DNA of 64,000 nt from JAWKOK01 sp963765875 (GCA_963765875.1 CAVXYK010000010.1:1-64000); one strand, 5' to 3'; shown: positions 23,750 to 33,142, numbered from the stretch's first letter. The notes: a model not told the origin generated them from the letters alone. Translations and numbers: made by a program.

Positions 23750-25582
23750 CTACCCCGCATACACCTTCCTCGCCACCATCGCAGCCTCCGCCGTATTCAC
23801 ATCTCCATTGGACTCGACATAGCCCAGATTGATCATCGCATCCTGGGTGTTGAAGTGGATATGATCCTCGCCGATCAGATCCACGAAGCCAATATGGCGC
23901 AGACTGTCGAGGACTGGCCCCTTGATCGATGCCAGATGCAGGTCCACGCCGGCGCTTTGCAACTCCTCACGTAGGGACTCCAACGTTTCCAGTGCGCTGG
24001 AATCGATGAAGTTGATGGCCGATCCGATCAGCAAGAAATGTTCAACCTCGGGCTGATCGGCGACCAGGCCCAGCACCACATCTTCCAAATATTTGGTATT
24101 GGCGAAGAAGAGACTCTCGTCAACGCGGATGGCGATCACTTGGGGCCAAGTCTCTACATCGTAGCGTAACACATTGCGATAGACCTCCGTGTGCGGTATT
24201 CGACCCACGACAGCCGAATGGGGCTTGCTGGTGCGCCAGATGAAGATGCCCAGCGAAACGGCAACCCCGATCAGAATCCCTCGCTCGATGCCGACCGACA
24301 GCACCGCCAAGAACGTGATTATCAGCGCAGCCGCATCGCCCTTGTTGTAGTGCCAGATGTGCTTGATGGCCTTGACGTCGACTAGATTGGCGACAGCGAC
24401 CAGGATGATGGCCCCCAACACCGCATTGGGCAACGAGTGGAACAGGGGCGTCAGAAAAACGACAGTCAGCAGCATGAGGCTGCCCGTAATGATAGAGGCC
24501 AGACCGGTATTGGCGCCGGCGCTGAAGTTCACAACCGATCGACTGAATCCGCCGGTCACTGGATAGCCGCCGCTGAACGTGGCGCCCAGGTTGGACGCAC
24601 CCAGCGCGATCAGCTCCTGGTCAGCGTCGATCTTCTGACGTCTCTTGGAGGCCAGCGACTTGGCCACGGAAACGCTCTCCATGTAGCCAACGAAGGCGAT
24701 AGTAAGCGCGGTCGGCAAGAGCAACGTCCATAGATTCAGGTCGAACTGGGGGAACGTGAGCGGTGGCAGGCCCGCCGGCACATCGCCGACGATCTTGACG
24801 CCCGCTGTCTGATCGAGGTCAAACCACTGAACGAGTAGTGTGAAGACCACGACAATGATCAGCGGAGCGCTCTTCGACAGCGGCACCACCAGGTTCTGGG
24901 GTAAGCCGGCACGTGAGAAGAGCGCCGCTGCACGGTATTTGAAGAAGAGCAGAATCAGAATGCTTGAGACGCCGATTGTTAGCGTGACGAGATTGGTTTC
25001 GGCAAGATGGTTGAGTGTGTAGGCGATCTGTTGATAGAAATGATCGAAACGGGGGACGCTGAAGCCAAGCACATGCTTGACCTGGCTGAAACCGATAATA
25101 ATGGCGGCGGCAGCAGTAAAGCCGACGAGGACCGGATGGCTCAAAAAGTTGACAAGAAAACCGACTCGAAAAAGCCCCATCCCGATCTGTATGATGCCGA
25201 CCAGAAAGGCTAGCGTGATGGCCAGCGAAACGTAGAGCGTCATGTCACCGTTTGCCAGCGGCGTGATACCCGAAGCAACCAGCAGTGAGACGATTGCCAC
25301 GGGGCCGACGGCAAGCACGCGACTGCTCCCCAGCAGGCCATAGATGAAGAGCGGCAGAATGCTGGCGTAGAGGCCAACCTGGGGTGGCAGGCCGGCCAGC
25401 AACGCATAGGCCATGCCCTGGGGCACCAACATGATGGCAACGATGACGCCCGCCATCATGTCACCGGTCAAGTCCGCTCGCCGGTAGTGAACAAGCCAGT
25501 CGAGAAACGGTAGATATCGCTTCAGGCCCGTGTTGTTCTGTCGGATTGCTGCCGAGCTCTTCGGCGAATTTGCTACAGCCAT
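23750..25582 (-). CDS. SulP-family anion (sulfate/bicarbonate) transporter with STAS domain
   Basis: Inner-membrane transporter of 610 residues. The N-terminal sulfate_transp region (about 25-440) has some 11-14 helices with the signature PQGMAYALLAGLPPQVGLYA near residue 55, and the FSGGYPVTGGFSRSVVNFSAG segment. The C-terminal STAS domain (about 465-580) has FLLIGSAINFIDSSALETLE with the conserved Ser pair. Substrate could be sulfate, bicarbonate or another anion. The start at ATG 25582 gives the normal length. The gene is followed by the IS-bearing region and preceded by an MBL-rhodanese gene on the same strand, separated by a repeat. Confidence 0.92.
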   Translation of the reverse strand: MAVANSPKSSAAIRQNNTGLKRYLPFLDWLVHYRRADLTGDMMAGVIVAIMLVPQGMAYALLAGLPPQVGLYASILPLFIYGLLGSSRVLAVGPVAIVSLLVASGITPLANGDMTLYVSLAITLAFLVGIIQIGMGLFRVGFLVNFLSHPVLVGFTAAAAIIIGFSQVKHVLGFSVPRFDHFYQQIAYTLNHLAETNLVTLTIGVSSILILLFFKYRAAALFSRAGLPQNLVVPLSKSAPLIIVVVFTLLVQWFDLDQTAGVKIVGDVPAGLPPLTFPQFDLNLWTLLLPTALTIAFVGYMESVSVAKSLASKRRQKIDADQELIALGASNLGATFSGGYPVTGGFSRSVVNFSAGANTGLASIITGSLMLLTVVFLTPLFHSLPNAVLGAIILVAVANLVDVKAIKHIWHYNKGDAAALIITFLAVLSVGIERGILIGVAVSLGIFIWRTSKPHSAVVGRIPHTEVYRNVLRYDVETWPQVIAIRVDESLFFANTKYLEDVVLGLVADQPEVEHFLLIGSAINFIDSSALETLESLREELQSAGVDLHLASIKGPVLDSLRHIGFVDLIGEDHIHFNTQDAMINLGYVESNGDVNTAEAAMVARKVYAG

Positions 25583-25664
25583 GCGAGACTCCGATCAAAG
25601 AGGGCATAGGGTTCACGAACCCTATGCCCCAGACTGCTGAATATTGATTGCCAAGTGAAAGGGC

Positions 25665-25780
25665 CTACTTTGCCACAGATCCACACAGAGAGTTCACAGA
25701 TGTCCAAAGTTTCGGGGTACTATCTGTGTCTAATCCCTTTCCCATCTGTGTGAATCTGTGACGAAAAAGGCTTTTGCACT
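25665..25780. repeat. Dispersed palindromic repeat, CACAGATG family
   Basis: CACAGATCCACACAGAGAG on the left faces CCCATCTGTGTGAATCTGTG on the right, with a short middle. The right side ends in AAAAAGGCTTTTGCACTG, related to the ACTGCAAAAAGG tips of other copies. Confidence 0.65.
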
Positions 25781-25784
25781 GAAT

Positions 25785-27197
25785 CTACTCTTCAAGCGGC
25801 AAGCCCGCATTTTTCCAGGCTGTCATACCGCCCACCATGTTGATGACTTCGTTGGCGCCCTGGGCCTTGAGGATGCTGGCTCCGATGGCAGCACGCGCAC
25901 TGGATTGACACTGGACCACAATCGGCTTGCCGTTGATCAATTCGCCGGCCCGATCCTTGAGGAAGCCGAGCATGTAATGCTTAGCCCCGTGGATATGACC
26001 CTCATCCCATTCACCCTGTCCACGCACATCGATCAGGTCGACGCTGCCGGATTCGATTTTGGATGCGATCTCGGCGGGATGGGCTAGCTCGTAGGAATCC
26101 AGCGGCATGCCGTGCTGTTCGAGCATTGTGATCGCCGATGTTTCGAAGTAGCCGGCAATGTTATCAAGCCCGATGTAAACCAGAGAGTCGACGGCATCTG
26201 CCAGGTTCTCGGGATCGACGATCAGGTAGAATGGCGTTTCATAGTCCAGCAACCAGCCGGCCCAACTCGCCAACATCTCCTGCGGAATGTTGATCGTCCC
26301 CGGCACATAGCCCGCCGCATACTGCTCGGCGCTGCGTGTGTCAATGATCACGGCCTTCTTCTCCGTCAAGCCCGCCATGCGTGAGCAGGGGAGAAGCGCC
26401 GGATGAGGACCGCCGTTGAGGACCCGTGGGCCAACCTTGTTGACCTTCTTCATCTCGGCGAAGTACTTGGGCGCTTCCGGTTGTCCGGCGAGCAGCGCTT
26501 CGACGAACGCTTCTTCTTCATCGATCTGGAACGCCCAGCCGAATAGCTTCTCGTAGCCGACCGTTGTGGAGGGCACCGCACCCAGCGCCTTGCCACAGGC
26601 GCTGCCCGCGCCATGGGCAGGCCAGACCTGCAGATAGTCAGGCAGTGCTGAGAAGCGTTGCAGAGAGCGGAACATCTGCCGGGCGCCAATATCGGCTGTG
26701 CCGACCATGCCGGCGGCTTCTTCTAAAAGATCCGGTCGCCCAACATCCCCCACGAAGACGAAGTCGCCCGTGAAAATGCCAACCGGCTCCTGAGTCTTGG
26801 CCGTGTCTGTTAGTAGGAAAGAGATATGTTCAGGCGTGTGGCCAGGGGTGTGCATCACTGTCAGCTTGACATTGCCGGCCCAAAACTCATCGCCGTCCTT
26901 GAGCAGTTTGTGGTCGTAGCCATCCAGAAACTGATACTTCCAGTTTTCGTCGCCTTCATCAGAGACATAGAGGCGAGCGCCGGTGCGTTCTGCAATCTCT
27001 CGTGAACCGGAGACGAAATCGGCGTGGATGTGGGTTTCGGTGGCGCCGACGATCTGCATATTGTTGGCTTCGGCGACCTGGAGATACATATCAACGTCGC
27101 GATTGGGGTCAATAACGATGGCTTCGCCGGTTGCTTGGCAACCGACTAAATAGGAAGCGTGGGCCAGTTTGTCGTCGTAGAAGTAGCGCAGTAGCAT
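25785..27197 (-). CDS. Metallo-beta-lactamase-fold protein with two rhodanese domains (persulfide dioxygenase-like)
   Basis: Cytoplasmic protein of 470 residues. The MBL-fold domain (about 1-240) has TETHIHADFVSG, a second metal ligand set in HTPGHTPEH and TGDFVFVGDVGRPDL, as in ETHE1-type persulfide dioxygenases. Two rhodanese domains follow, about 260-350 and 370-470. The second carries the loop VVQCQSSARA with its active Cys; the first lacks an obvious Cys loop (YLIVDPENLAD) and is probably inactive. Such fusions oxidise glutathione or other low-molecular-weight persulfides and move sulfane sulfur. The SulP gene downstream may fit a sulfur role. Confidence 0.87.
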   Translation of the reverse strand: MLLRYFYDDKLAHASYLVGCQATGEAIVIDPNRDVDMYLQVAEANNMQIVGATETHIHADFVSGSREIAERTGARLYVSDEGDENWKYQFLDGYDHKLLKDGDEFWAGNVKLTVMHTPGHTPEHISFLLTDTAKTQEPVGIFTGDFVFVGDVGRPDLLEEAAGMVGTADIGARQMFRSLQRFSALPDYLQVWPAHGAGSACGKALGAVPSTTVGYEKLFGWAFQIDEEEAFVEALLAGQPEAPKYFAEMKKVNKVGPRVLNGGPHPALLPCSRMAGLTEKKAVIIDTRSAEQYAAGYVPGTINIPQEMLASWAGWLLDYETPFYLIVDPENLADAVDSLVYIGLDNIAGYFETSAITMLEQHGMPLDSYELAHPAEIASKIESGSVDLIDVRGQGEWDEGHIHGAKHYMLGFLKDRAGELINGKPIVVQCQSSARAAIGASILKAQGANEVINMVGGMTAWKNAGLPLEE

Positions 27198-27373
27198 CTT
27201 GATTCTCCATAGTTGTTCTTGCAGCCGGCTCGAGCTTCTCTTTCAGTTCGGAGCGGCGACTGCACGATTGTTGTCTATGGGGAACACTCTACAGGCTACA
27301 CTTAAGCAGCGTTTCAGGTCTATATGAGAGTTTTGTAAGGGGATTGCTCTTGCGGAAGAATAGTAACGAGGAA

Positions 27374-28117
27374 TCAATGAAATGCATGCATGGCATCGAA
27401 GTTGGCCAGCGCGTTGATCTCTTCGGCGTCGCTGATGATCTGCTCTACGCTGCCGTCGACCATCTGGATGACGCGGTCGACATACTTGCACATGCGCAGG
27501 TCATGAGTGACCATGATGCCGGCCCGGTTCTGCTCGTGAATCAGTTCAGCGAAAGTCTCAACAACCTGGTTGGCCCGTTCGGTGTCCAGGCTGGCTGTCG
27601 GCTCGTCTGCCAGAACGACGCTCGGCTCGTGGATGAGGGCGCGTGCAATGGCCACGCGTTGTTGCTGGCCGCCCGAAAGCTGCTCGGGGTAGTAGCTTAA
27701 TCGCTCGCCCAATCCCAGGCGGGTCAAGAGTTCGCGGGCACGCAAACGGTTTTTTTTCGTGAACACGCCGTTGAGCCGCAGCATCACCTCTACATTTTCC
27801 AGGGCATTCAGATAGGGAACCAGGTTGTTGGATTGAAAGGCGAAACCGATCTCCTGCCCGCGGAATCGAGTCCGTTTCGAGTCGCTCATTGCGCCCAGGT
27901 CCTGACCGGCAATTGATACGTCGCCTTCCGTTGGGGCCAGCAGACCGGCAACCATTGCCAACATCGTTGTTTTGCCTGAGCCGCTAGGGCCGACTAACGC
28001 AACGAACTCACCTTCATGGATTGCGAACGATACATGCTCAACGGCATGGACTTCGTATTCGCCCTCGCCGTACACTTTTGTAACCTCTTTTGCCTGCAAT
28101 GCGATGTTGGTACTCAA
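27374..28117 (-). CDS. ABC transporter ATP-binding protein (MacB/LolD type)
   Basis: ATPase subunit of 247 residues. Walker A is GPSGSGKTT, the signature is LSGGQQQRVAIARAL and Walker B is SVVLADEPTASLD; the H-loop is in MVTHDLRM. It resembles the ATPases paired with FtsX-type permeases in lipid or drug export. The start codon is TTG at 28117 with GGAG six bases upstream. It is the last gene of a four-gene export locus. Confidence 0.93.
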   Translation of the reverse strand: MSTNIALQAKEVTKVYGEGEYEVHAVEHVSFAIHEGEFVALVGPSGSGKTTMLAMVAGLLAPTEGDVSIAGQDLGAMSDSKRTRFRGQEIGFAFQSNNLVPYLNALENVEVMLRLNGVFTKKNRLRARELLTRLGLGERLSYYPEQLSGGQQQRVAIARALIHEPSVVLADEPTASLDTERANQVVETFAELIHEQNRAGIMVTHDLRMCKYVDRVIQMVDGSVEQIISDAEEINALANFDAMHAFH

Positions 28118-28141
28118 CCTGTGCTCCGTCTTGATGCGATT

Positions 28142-29293
28142 CTACTGAGCTAGCCCAAGGGCCGTCAGTGGCTCAACCTTAGTTAACAGATAGACTGATA
28201 CAAGACCGCCCAGCGGACCGATGAGCAGTAGCGATATCACTGCCGTCGATACGGCTTCGCCGGTGAAAACGATGGGGACTTCCACGGGAAAGGTGAGCGA
28301 CAGCAACAACGATCCCATCGTGCCTAGGAAAACGCCAAAGGCATTGATAGCCACAATCTGGGTCACGGCCGAGAATGCAACCGTCTTGGTGGAGGCGCCG
28401 ATGGCTTTGAGCATGCCGATTTGGGCCACCTTTTGCAGCGTCTGAATCTGGAAGAAGCCGCCGATGACCAGGATGCCGATGAAGAGCGTGAAGTAGCGTT
28501 GTGTGTCCAGTGTACTCTGTTGTTCGGCATAGCCGGGCGTTGCCTTGTAGGCCGTCTCTCGATCCACGACCTCAACGTTTCCGACCTCAGATTCAATTCG
28601 TTGGGCGACTGACTCCAAATCGTCGGGGTCCGTAAGCTTAACACCAACAATGTTTGAGACCAGCTCGCCACGATTGCTCTCTGTGGATCCTTGTGGACGA
28701 ACCTTCTCCCATGTTAGGTAGGGCAGGAAGACAGAGGGCTGGATGAAGTATTGTTGACCGTCGCTCACGCCGACGATCTCAATATCGTAGAATTCCTCGT
28801 CAGTCCCTTGGATGGACTTGAGCGTCAGCGTGTCGCCGACGCCCAGACCGGTACGAAGTGCAACATTGAGACCGATAACGGCTTCATTGCTGCGGGCGCG
28901 CTCAAGCCCGCGTCCTTCGTAGGCCGGCGGTTCGCCCGGTTTGCCGGGTTCTACGCCCAAGAGCGAGACATCGAGGGTTTCGCCGTCAGGTAGGACAATG
29001 GTCGAAGATGAAGTCCCGATCTGCCCGACATCGGCAATGCCTTCAACCCGTCGTATCTCGTTGAGGCGCGACCTGCCGATGCGGCTGGCCGCCACCGAGA
29101 GTTCAACGCCATCCTGATAGACGATCAGTTCGCCGTTGAGCTTCTCAAGATATTCCCGGTTGCCTGCACCCAATCCTTCCGTCAACGCAGCGATGAAGAT
29201 CACCAACGTCGTGATGAGTGCGACAATCATTGCGATCAACAGGTAGCGACCGCGGCTATGCCAGATCTCTTTGAAAGCCAGGTGAAATGCCAT
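28142..29293 (-). CDS. FtsX-like ABC transporter permease
   Basis: Membrane protein of 383 residues with the MacB/LolC arrangement: one N-terminal helix (about 15-38), a large extracytoplasmic MacB_PCD-like domain (about 40-250) and three C-terminal helices. It pairs with the downstream ATPase (24-base gap) and the upstream membrane fusion protein (10-base gap), making a tripartite-like export or lipid-handling complex. The substrate is not evident. Confidence 0.9.
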   Translation of the reverse strand: MAFHLAFKEIWHSRGRYLLIAMIVALITTLVIFIAALTEGLGAGNREYLEKLNGELIVYQDGVELSVAASRIGRSRLNEIRRVEGIADVGQIGTSSSTIVLPDGETLDVSLLGVEPGKPGEPPAYEGRGLERARSNEAVIGLNVALRTGLGVGDTLTLKSIQGTDEEFYDIEIVGVSDGQQYFIQPSVFLPYLTWEKVRPQGSTESNRGELVSNIVGVKLTDPDDLESVAQRIESEVGNVEVVDRETAYKATPGYAEQQSTLDTQRYFTLFIGILVIGGFFQIQTLQKVAQIGMLKAIGASTKTVAFSAVTQIVAINAFGVFLGTMGSLLLSLTFPVEVPIVFTGEAVSTAVISLLLIGPLGGLVSVYLLTKVEPLTALGLAQ

Positions 29294-29303
29294 GGACGTC
29301 TAT

Positions 29304-30650
29304 CTAGTTTCTTTCGAAGGTGGTGACGGCCGTCATATTCCAGCGCAGGCGGTCATCATTTTCATCGGGGATGACGACGACCGTGTAGACAATGTCGCCG
29401 CGGCGATCCTCACCAATGGGGCGGATGCGATCGACTGTGCCCGGGAGCGTCAGATCGGGAATGGCATCAAACGTGAGCGTAGCGTTATCTCCCGGCTCCA
29501 CACCTACAATATCAAACTCGGTCAGATCTTCGGTTCGCACTTCCCAGGACGAAAGATCGGCCAGACGTGCAACTGATGTCCCTGCCGAGACCTGTTCGCC
29601 GATCTCCAGATCGAGCAGTGCGACCGAGCCGTCAAACGGCGCCCGCAATTCCCGATCCGCCACAGCGACAAGCGCCTGTTGGAGCGATGCAATTGAAGCG
29701 GCTACGTCAGCCTGCGCACTCTCGATTTCTTCGGGGCGGTTTCCGGCTTCGAGCAGCTCAAGCTGTGCCTGGGTCCGGCGGACCTCGGCCTCTGCAGCTG
29801 CTACATCGGCCGGCAATGTCTCGCTCAGCGCATCCAGCTGCGCCTGTGCGCGGCGAACTTCGGCGCTGGCCGATGCTGCATCGGCCGGGCTGGGGCCGCT
29901 CTGCAGATCCGCGTACCGGGCGGCTGCCGCCTCAAAGTCGTTGGTCGCTCGTTGCAGATCAGCGGACTGGGCAGTGGCTCCGGCATCGTTGCGCCACTTG
30001 ACCTCGTTGAAGGCGCGCTGTGCGCGTGTAAGCTCGGCCTGGGCATTGGCCATATCCGCTTTTGCGTTGATCAATTCTTGCTCGCTTGCGCCTTCGTAGA
30101 CTTTGGCAACGCCGGCCCTGGCCGCAGCCACTTGGGCTTCTGCCGCAACAATATCACTGGGCAACGAACCTTGCGCCACTCGATCGAGGGCTGCCTCTGC
30201 CGCTTCAAGCGAAGCACGCGCGGCATCGATCTCTTCCTGACGAGATCCTGCCTGCAATTCCGCCAGACGCGCCTGTGATTTCTTTAGATCTGCCTCGGCC
30301 CGGCTGACGGCCGCTCGTTCACCATCAGCGTCCAGGCGCACCAGCACATCGCCTTTGGCTACGTCATCGCCCTCAGCGACGAGGACTTCAGAGACGATGC
30401 CGCCGACTGGTAGGCTGAGATCTGCTGAATTGGACGGCACGACTCTCGCATCTGCAATAATGGCCTGGTTGTCGGTAATGACCGGCAGAGTGGAACCATC
30501 GGAATCAGTCGCTCCCTCTTCATCGGCAGTCATTTCTGCTGTCTCGCTTGACTCTGCACCCGGCAGATAGGGATCCAGAAATCCGCCGAAATAGGCGGCG
30601 GCGCCGGCAATGACGACCACAACAAGGACCACTATTAGTACACGTTTCAT
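29304..30650 (-). CDS. HlyD/RND-type periplasmic adaptor (membrane fusion protein)
   Basis: Protein of 448 residues with one N-terminal membrane helix (about 4-24), an acidic linker, a biotinyl-lipoyl-like half (LPVGGIVSEVLVAEGDDVAKGD), an unusually long Ala/Glu-rich coiled coil (about 110-320) built from several similar segments (EVRRAQAQLDAL, EVRRTQAQLELL), the second lipoyl half (ELRAPFDGSVALLDLEIGE) and a beta-barrel. It links the permease to the exterior. The long coil with repeated segments suggests expansion by duplication. Confidence 0.92.
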   Translation of the reverse strand: MKRVLIVVLVVVVIAGAAAYFGGFLDPYLPGAESSETAEMTADEEGATDSDGSTLPVITDNQAIIADARVVPSNSADLSLPVGGIVSEVLVAEGDDVAKGDVLVRLDADGERAAVSRAEADLKKSQARLAELQAGSRQEEIDAARASLEAAEAALDRVAQGSLPSDIVAAEAQVAAARAGVAKVYEGASEQELINAKADMANAQAELTRAQRAFNEVKWRNDAGATAQSADLQRATNDFEAAAARYADLQSGPSPADAASASAEVRRAQAQLDALSETLPADVAAAEAEVRRTQAQLELLEAGNRPEEIESAQADVAASIASLQQALVAVADRELRAPFDGSVALLDLEIGEQVSAGTSVARLADLSSWEVRTEDLTEFDIVGVEPGDNATLTFDAIPDLTLPGTVDRIRPIGEDRRGDIVYTVVVIPDENDDRLRWNMTAVTTFERN

Positions 30651-30743
30651 CGTTTCCCTCTCATTACCCGGCAGAGTGTGTGCCGTTTTTTGCTTCTATT
30701 GATTGTGCGCTAAACATCTATATTTGAATATCTGGGCTGACCT

Positions 30744-31334
30744 TTAGATGGGTTCTTTCAGTCCATCCAACAGCACTGAGACGATATCGTCGATCATGGC
30801 TTCCTTGGTGGGTACGTCCGGCCCGGTCCTGGTGAAGGCCATGCCGTCTAAAATGGCCAGGAATGCGCCCGTCAACACATTTGGGTTGACATAGCGTGTG
30901 TCACCACGCTGATTGCTATCGGAGAATGCTTGGCGCAACGGCTCAAACAGACACTTGTATGCTACCGCACCTAGGTGTCGTGCGCTATTTTCGCTCAATG
31001 ATGGCATGTCAGCGTGCATAATACTGGAAAGATTCATGTTCGGCTGGGTGATGAACCATGCCCCCGTGGCTTTCAGCTGTGATGTCAGGTCCGGACCGGC
31101 ATCGCAGATGGCATTTTCGATGCCGACACGATGTCGGTCAAATGCCCGCTCGGCGATCGCTACATAGAGCTCTTCTTTTCCATCGGGAAAGTGGTAGTAG
31201 AGTGATGCTTGCCGAATGCCCAAGGTGTCAGCAATGTCGCGCAAGGTAACGGCATTGTAGCCGCGCTTCATGAAAAGCGCCTCTGCCGTTTCCATCACCC
31301 GCTGCTTAGATTCACTGATTTCGATTGCACTCAT
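30744..31334 (-). CDS. TetR-family transcriptional regulator
   Basis: Regulator of 196 residues with an N-terminal TetR helix-turn-helix (about 12-58: ALFMKRGYNAVTLRDIADTL then GIRQASLYYHFPDGKEEL) and a divergent C-terminal ligand domain. It begins the MFP-permease-ATPase set on the same strand, 93 bases ahead of the MFP, and probably represses the export genes and itself. A tandem 13-base repeat lies about 240 bases upstream of its start. Confidence 0.92.
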   Translation of the reverse strand: MSAIEISESKQRVMETAEALFMKRGYNAVTLRDIADTLGIRQASLYYHFPDGKEELYVAIAERAFDRHRVGIENAICDAGPDLTSQLKATGAWFITQPNMNLSSIMHADMPSLSENSARHLGAVAYKCLFEPLRQAFSDSNQRGDTRYVNPNVLTGAFLAILDGMAFTRTGPDVPTKEAMIDDIVSVLLDGLKEPI

Positions 31335-31349
31335 CTTGATTCACACATG

Positions 31350-31450
31350 GCTCTACTGCAAAAAAAGTCTCATTCACCGCAGAGGCACGGAGCGGGCACA
31401 GAGGTTCACAGAGGAAAAGCTCTGCCCATCTTCGTTTATCTGCGTCCACG
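31350..31450. repeat. Dispersed repeat, ACCGCAGAGGCACGG family
   Basis: The tip CTACTGCAAAAAAAGTCTC is followed by ACCGCAGAGGCACGGAG and AGGTTCACAGAGGAAAAGC. The same blocks occur in inverse orientation at 51535-51625. This family often yields false short proteins (for example VHRGK-type frames), and the frames across it should not be called genes. Confidence 0.75.
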
Positions 31451-31577
31451 AAGCGCACGAATCTTTCCGTTCTACCCGCAAACGCTCTCAAACAACCGCT
31501 CCCTACCTATTATTTGGTAGGCAAATCAATGACCAATATATCACACTCGTAGGGATGATTGGTAACCCATTCTCCAA

Positions 31578-31614
31578 TGTGATCAAATAGTGTGATCAAA
31601 TAGTGTGATCAAAT
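31578..31614. repeat. Three tandem 13-bp repeats
   Basis: TGTGATCAAATAG occurs twice in full and a third time as TGTGATCAAAT with no spacer. TGATCA inside each unit is palindromic. They lie between the divergently transcribed tetR and rplU, 27 bases before the -35 box of the rplU promoter, so they may be regulator sites. Confidence 0.75.
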
Positions 31615-31640
31615 GAAGCAAAAATCGCTTACTCTTTGGT

Positions 31641-31670
31641 TTGACCTAAGCATGCCGAATCCAGTATAAT
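31641..31670 (+). promoter_or_regulatory. Sigma-70-type promoter of rplU-rpmA-rpmE
   Basis: TTGACC at 31641-31646 and a consensus TATAAT at 31665-31670, spaced by 18 bases. It leaves a leader of about 135 bases before rplU, long enough for an RNA structure. Confidence 0.75.
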
Positions 31671-31814
31671 CACTGTTTGTGGGCCGTAGGCTCATGGCAG
31701 TTGAATTTCGTGATTTTTATTAGCGCCTGTGTTGCTGCCCTTAAGCACACAGGGCCGCTCCAAAGTTCTAGACAGCATTGTTGTCTCAGACGCGGCTAAG
31801 AAGGGGAGAAAAGC

Positions 31815-32129
31815 ATGTATGCTGTAGTACGAACCGGCGGTAAACAATATCGTGTTGCCGCCGGTGACATTCTTAAGGTTGAGAAGCTCGCCGGCGATGT
31901 CGGCGAAGAAATTGTGTTGGATGATATTCTTTTGGTTGCCAATGGCGATGATTTAACTGTAGGCCAGCCCACGGTAGAGGGCGCCTCAGTTTCCGCTAAG
32001 ATAACCGGACAGTATCGCGGCAAGAAAATTCGTGTCTTCAAGTACCAGCCGAAGAAACGTGTTCGAGTGAGTAAGGGCCATCGTCAATACCTGACCCGGC
32101 TCGAGATTGAATCCATCACTGCCGGGTAA
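31815..32129 (+). CDS. rplU: 50S ribosomal protein L21
   Basis: Ribosomal protein of 104 residues, the usual length. It begins MYAVVRTGGKQYRVAAGD, the L21 signature start, and ends with the HRQYLTRLEIESI block. AAGGGGAGAAAAGC precedes the ATG. It heads the classical rplU-rpmA pair. Confidence 0.97.
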   Translation: MYAVVRTGGKQYRVAAGDILKVEKLAGDVGEEIVLDDILLVANGDDLTVGQPTVEGASVSAKITGQYRGKKIRVFKYQPKKRVRVSKGHRQYLTRLEIESITAG

Positions 32130-32257
32130 TGGCGCTTGAGCAGGTGTTGATCTGAGGTGATAGCATAGACTGTCGCCTTGAAGAACAAACACGCCCAGGT
32201 GGATTCCCTGAAAACTGGTTCCCTGAATAGACGGGGAAGGTAAAGGAGAAAGCTGAT

Positions 32258-32521
32258 ATGGCTCACAAAAAAGGTGGCGGTTCCAGCCGAAACAATCGTG
32301 ATTCCAATGGCCAGCGTCTTGGTGTCAAGCGCTATGGCGGTGAATTTGTAACAGCCGGCAACATCATTGTTCGCCAGCGCGGCACCCGGATCTATCCGGG
32401 CAAGAACGTCAACAAGGGCAAGGATGATACGCTCTTCGCTGTGGCCGATGGCTACGTGACGTTCGAGTGGATGAAAAAGGGCAAGAAGCAGGTCAGCGTA
32501 CACGCTGAGAAGGTTAACTAG
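32258..32521 (+). CDS. rpmA: 50S ribosomal protein L27
   Basis: Ribosomal protein of 87 residues starting MAHKKGGGSSRNNRDSNGQR with the conserved GVKRYGGEFV and IVRQRGTR stretches. The N-terminus has no cleavable extension of the Firmicutes type. GGTAAAGGAGAAAG precedes the ATG. The next gene starts one base after its stop. Confidence 0.97.
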   Translation: MAHKKGGGSSRNNRDSNGQRLGVKRYGGEFVTAGNIIVRQRGTRIYPGKNVNKGKDDTLFAVADGYVTFEWMKKGKKQVSVHAEKVN

Positions 32522-32522
32522 C

Positions 32523-32888
32523 ATGAAGCCAGATATTCATCCGACCTATTACCCCGAAGCCAGCGTCACTTGTTCCTGTGGCGCGACTTGGACCACGGGC
32601 AGTACGGCCCCTGAGATTCGCACCGACGTGTGCAGCACTTGCCACCCGTTCTATACAGGTGAGCAGCGCATCGTTGACACTGCCGGTCAGGTCGAGCGCT
32701 TCATGAAGCGCTTGGAGCGACGGCAGAGTGAAGAGGCTCGCTTGGAGATTGAATCTCGTGCACGCGCCGAGGCTGATGAAGCAGCCCGCAAGGCTCGCGC
32801 ACGTGGTGATGATCCGAAGGCTGCTGCTGAGGAAGTGCTGGCCAAGTACGAAGTCGCTGAAGAAGCTGAGATCGAAGCAGAAGCTTAA
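32523..32888 (+). CDS. rpmE: 50S ribosomal protein L31 with long charged C-terminal extension
   Basis: The first 65 residues are a zinc-type L31 with the VTCSCGATWTTGST and DVCSTCHPFYTG segments, supplying four Cys. Normal L31 is about 70 residues; this one has 121, the extra 50 being Arg/Glu/Ala-rich and probably a long helix. Such extensions occur in some Chloroflexota and related phyla. The start overlaps the rpmA stop region (gap of one base), and a strong terminator follows, so rplU-rpmA-rpmE form one operon. Confidence 0.94.
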   Translation: MKPDIHPTYYPEASVTCSCGATWTTGSTAPEIRTDVCSTCHPFYTGEQRIVDTAGQVERFMKRLERRQSEEARLEIESRARAEADEAARKARARGDDPKAAAEEVLAKYEVAEEAEIEAEA

Positions 32889-32913
32889 TACGGTCCGTTT
32901 TGATGATCATATC

Positions 32914-32949
32914 AAGGCAGGGGAGGAATTTTCCTCCCCTGCCTTTTTT
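32914..32949 (+). terminator. Rho-independent terminator of the rplU-rpmA-rpmE operon
   Basis: Perfect 15-base stem AAGGCAGGGGAGGAA / TTCCTCCCCTGCCTT with a two-base loop, merging into a run of seven T. Confidence 0.95.
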
Positions 32950-33142
32950 ATTTTGCGCGGCGGATACTTGCATTTCAAGCTGAGACCGGACACAATATCG
33001 TTGCCCATTGGCACACGAAAGAGATTGCCGAACGCGAGCGCGATTTGAGGACAATCGTCTCCCATTTCGTCCGGCTCGAAATCTTGGTGGGAATGGGCGT
33101 CAAAAATCGTCAACTATCGCATGAGTTCGCGGAGGAGAAGCG

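Noticed and set aside
31270..31590. Short frames across 31209-31590 and 51412-51627
   Set aside because: They translate dispersed ACCGCAGAGG repeats, a well-known source of false proteins.
31578..31614. Tandem repeat as a CRISPR array
   Set aside because: Units are 13 bases with no spacers and there are no cas genes.
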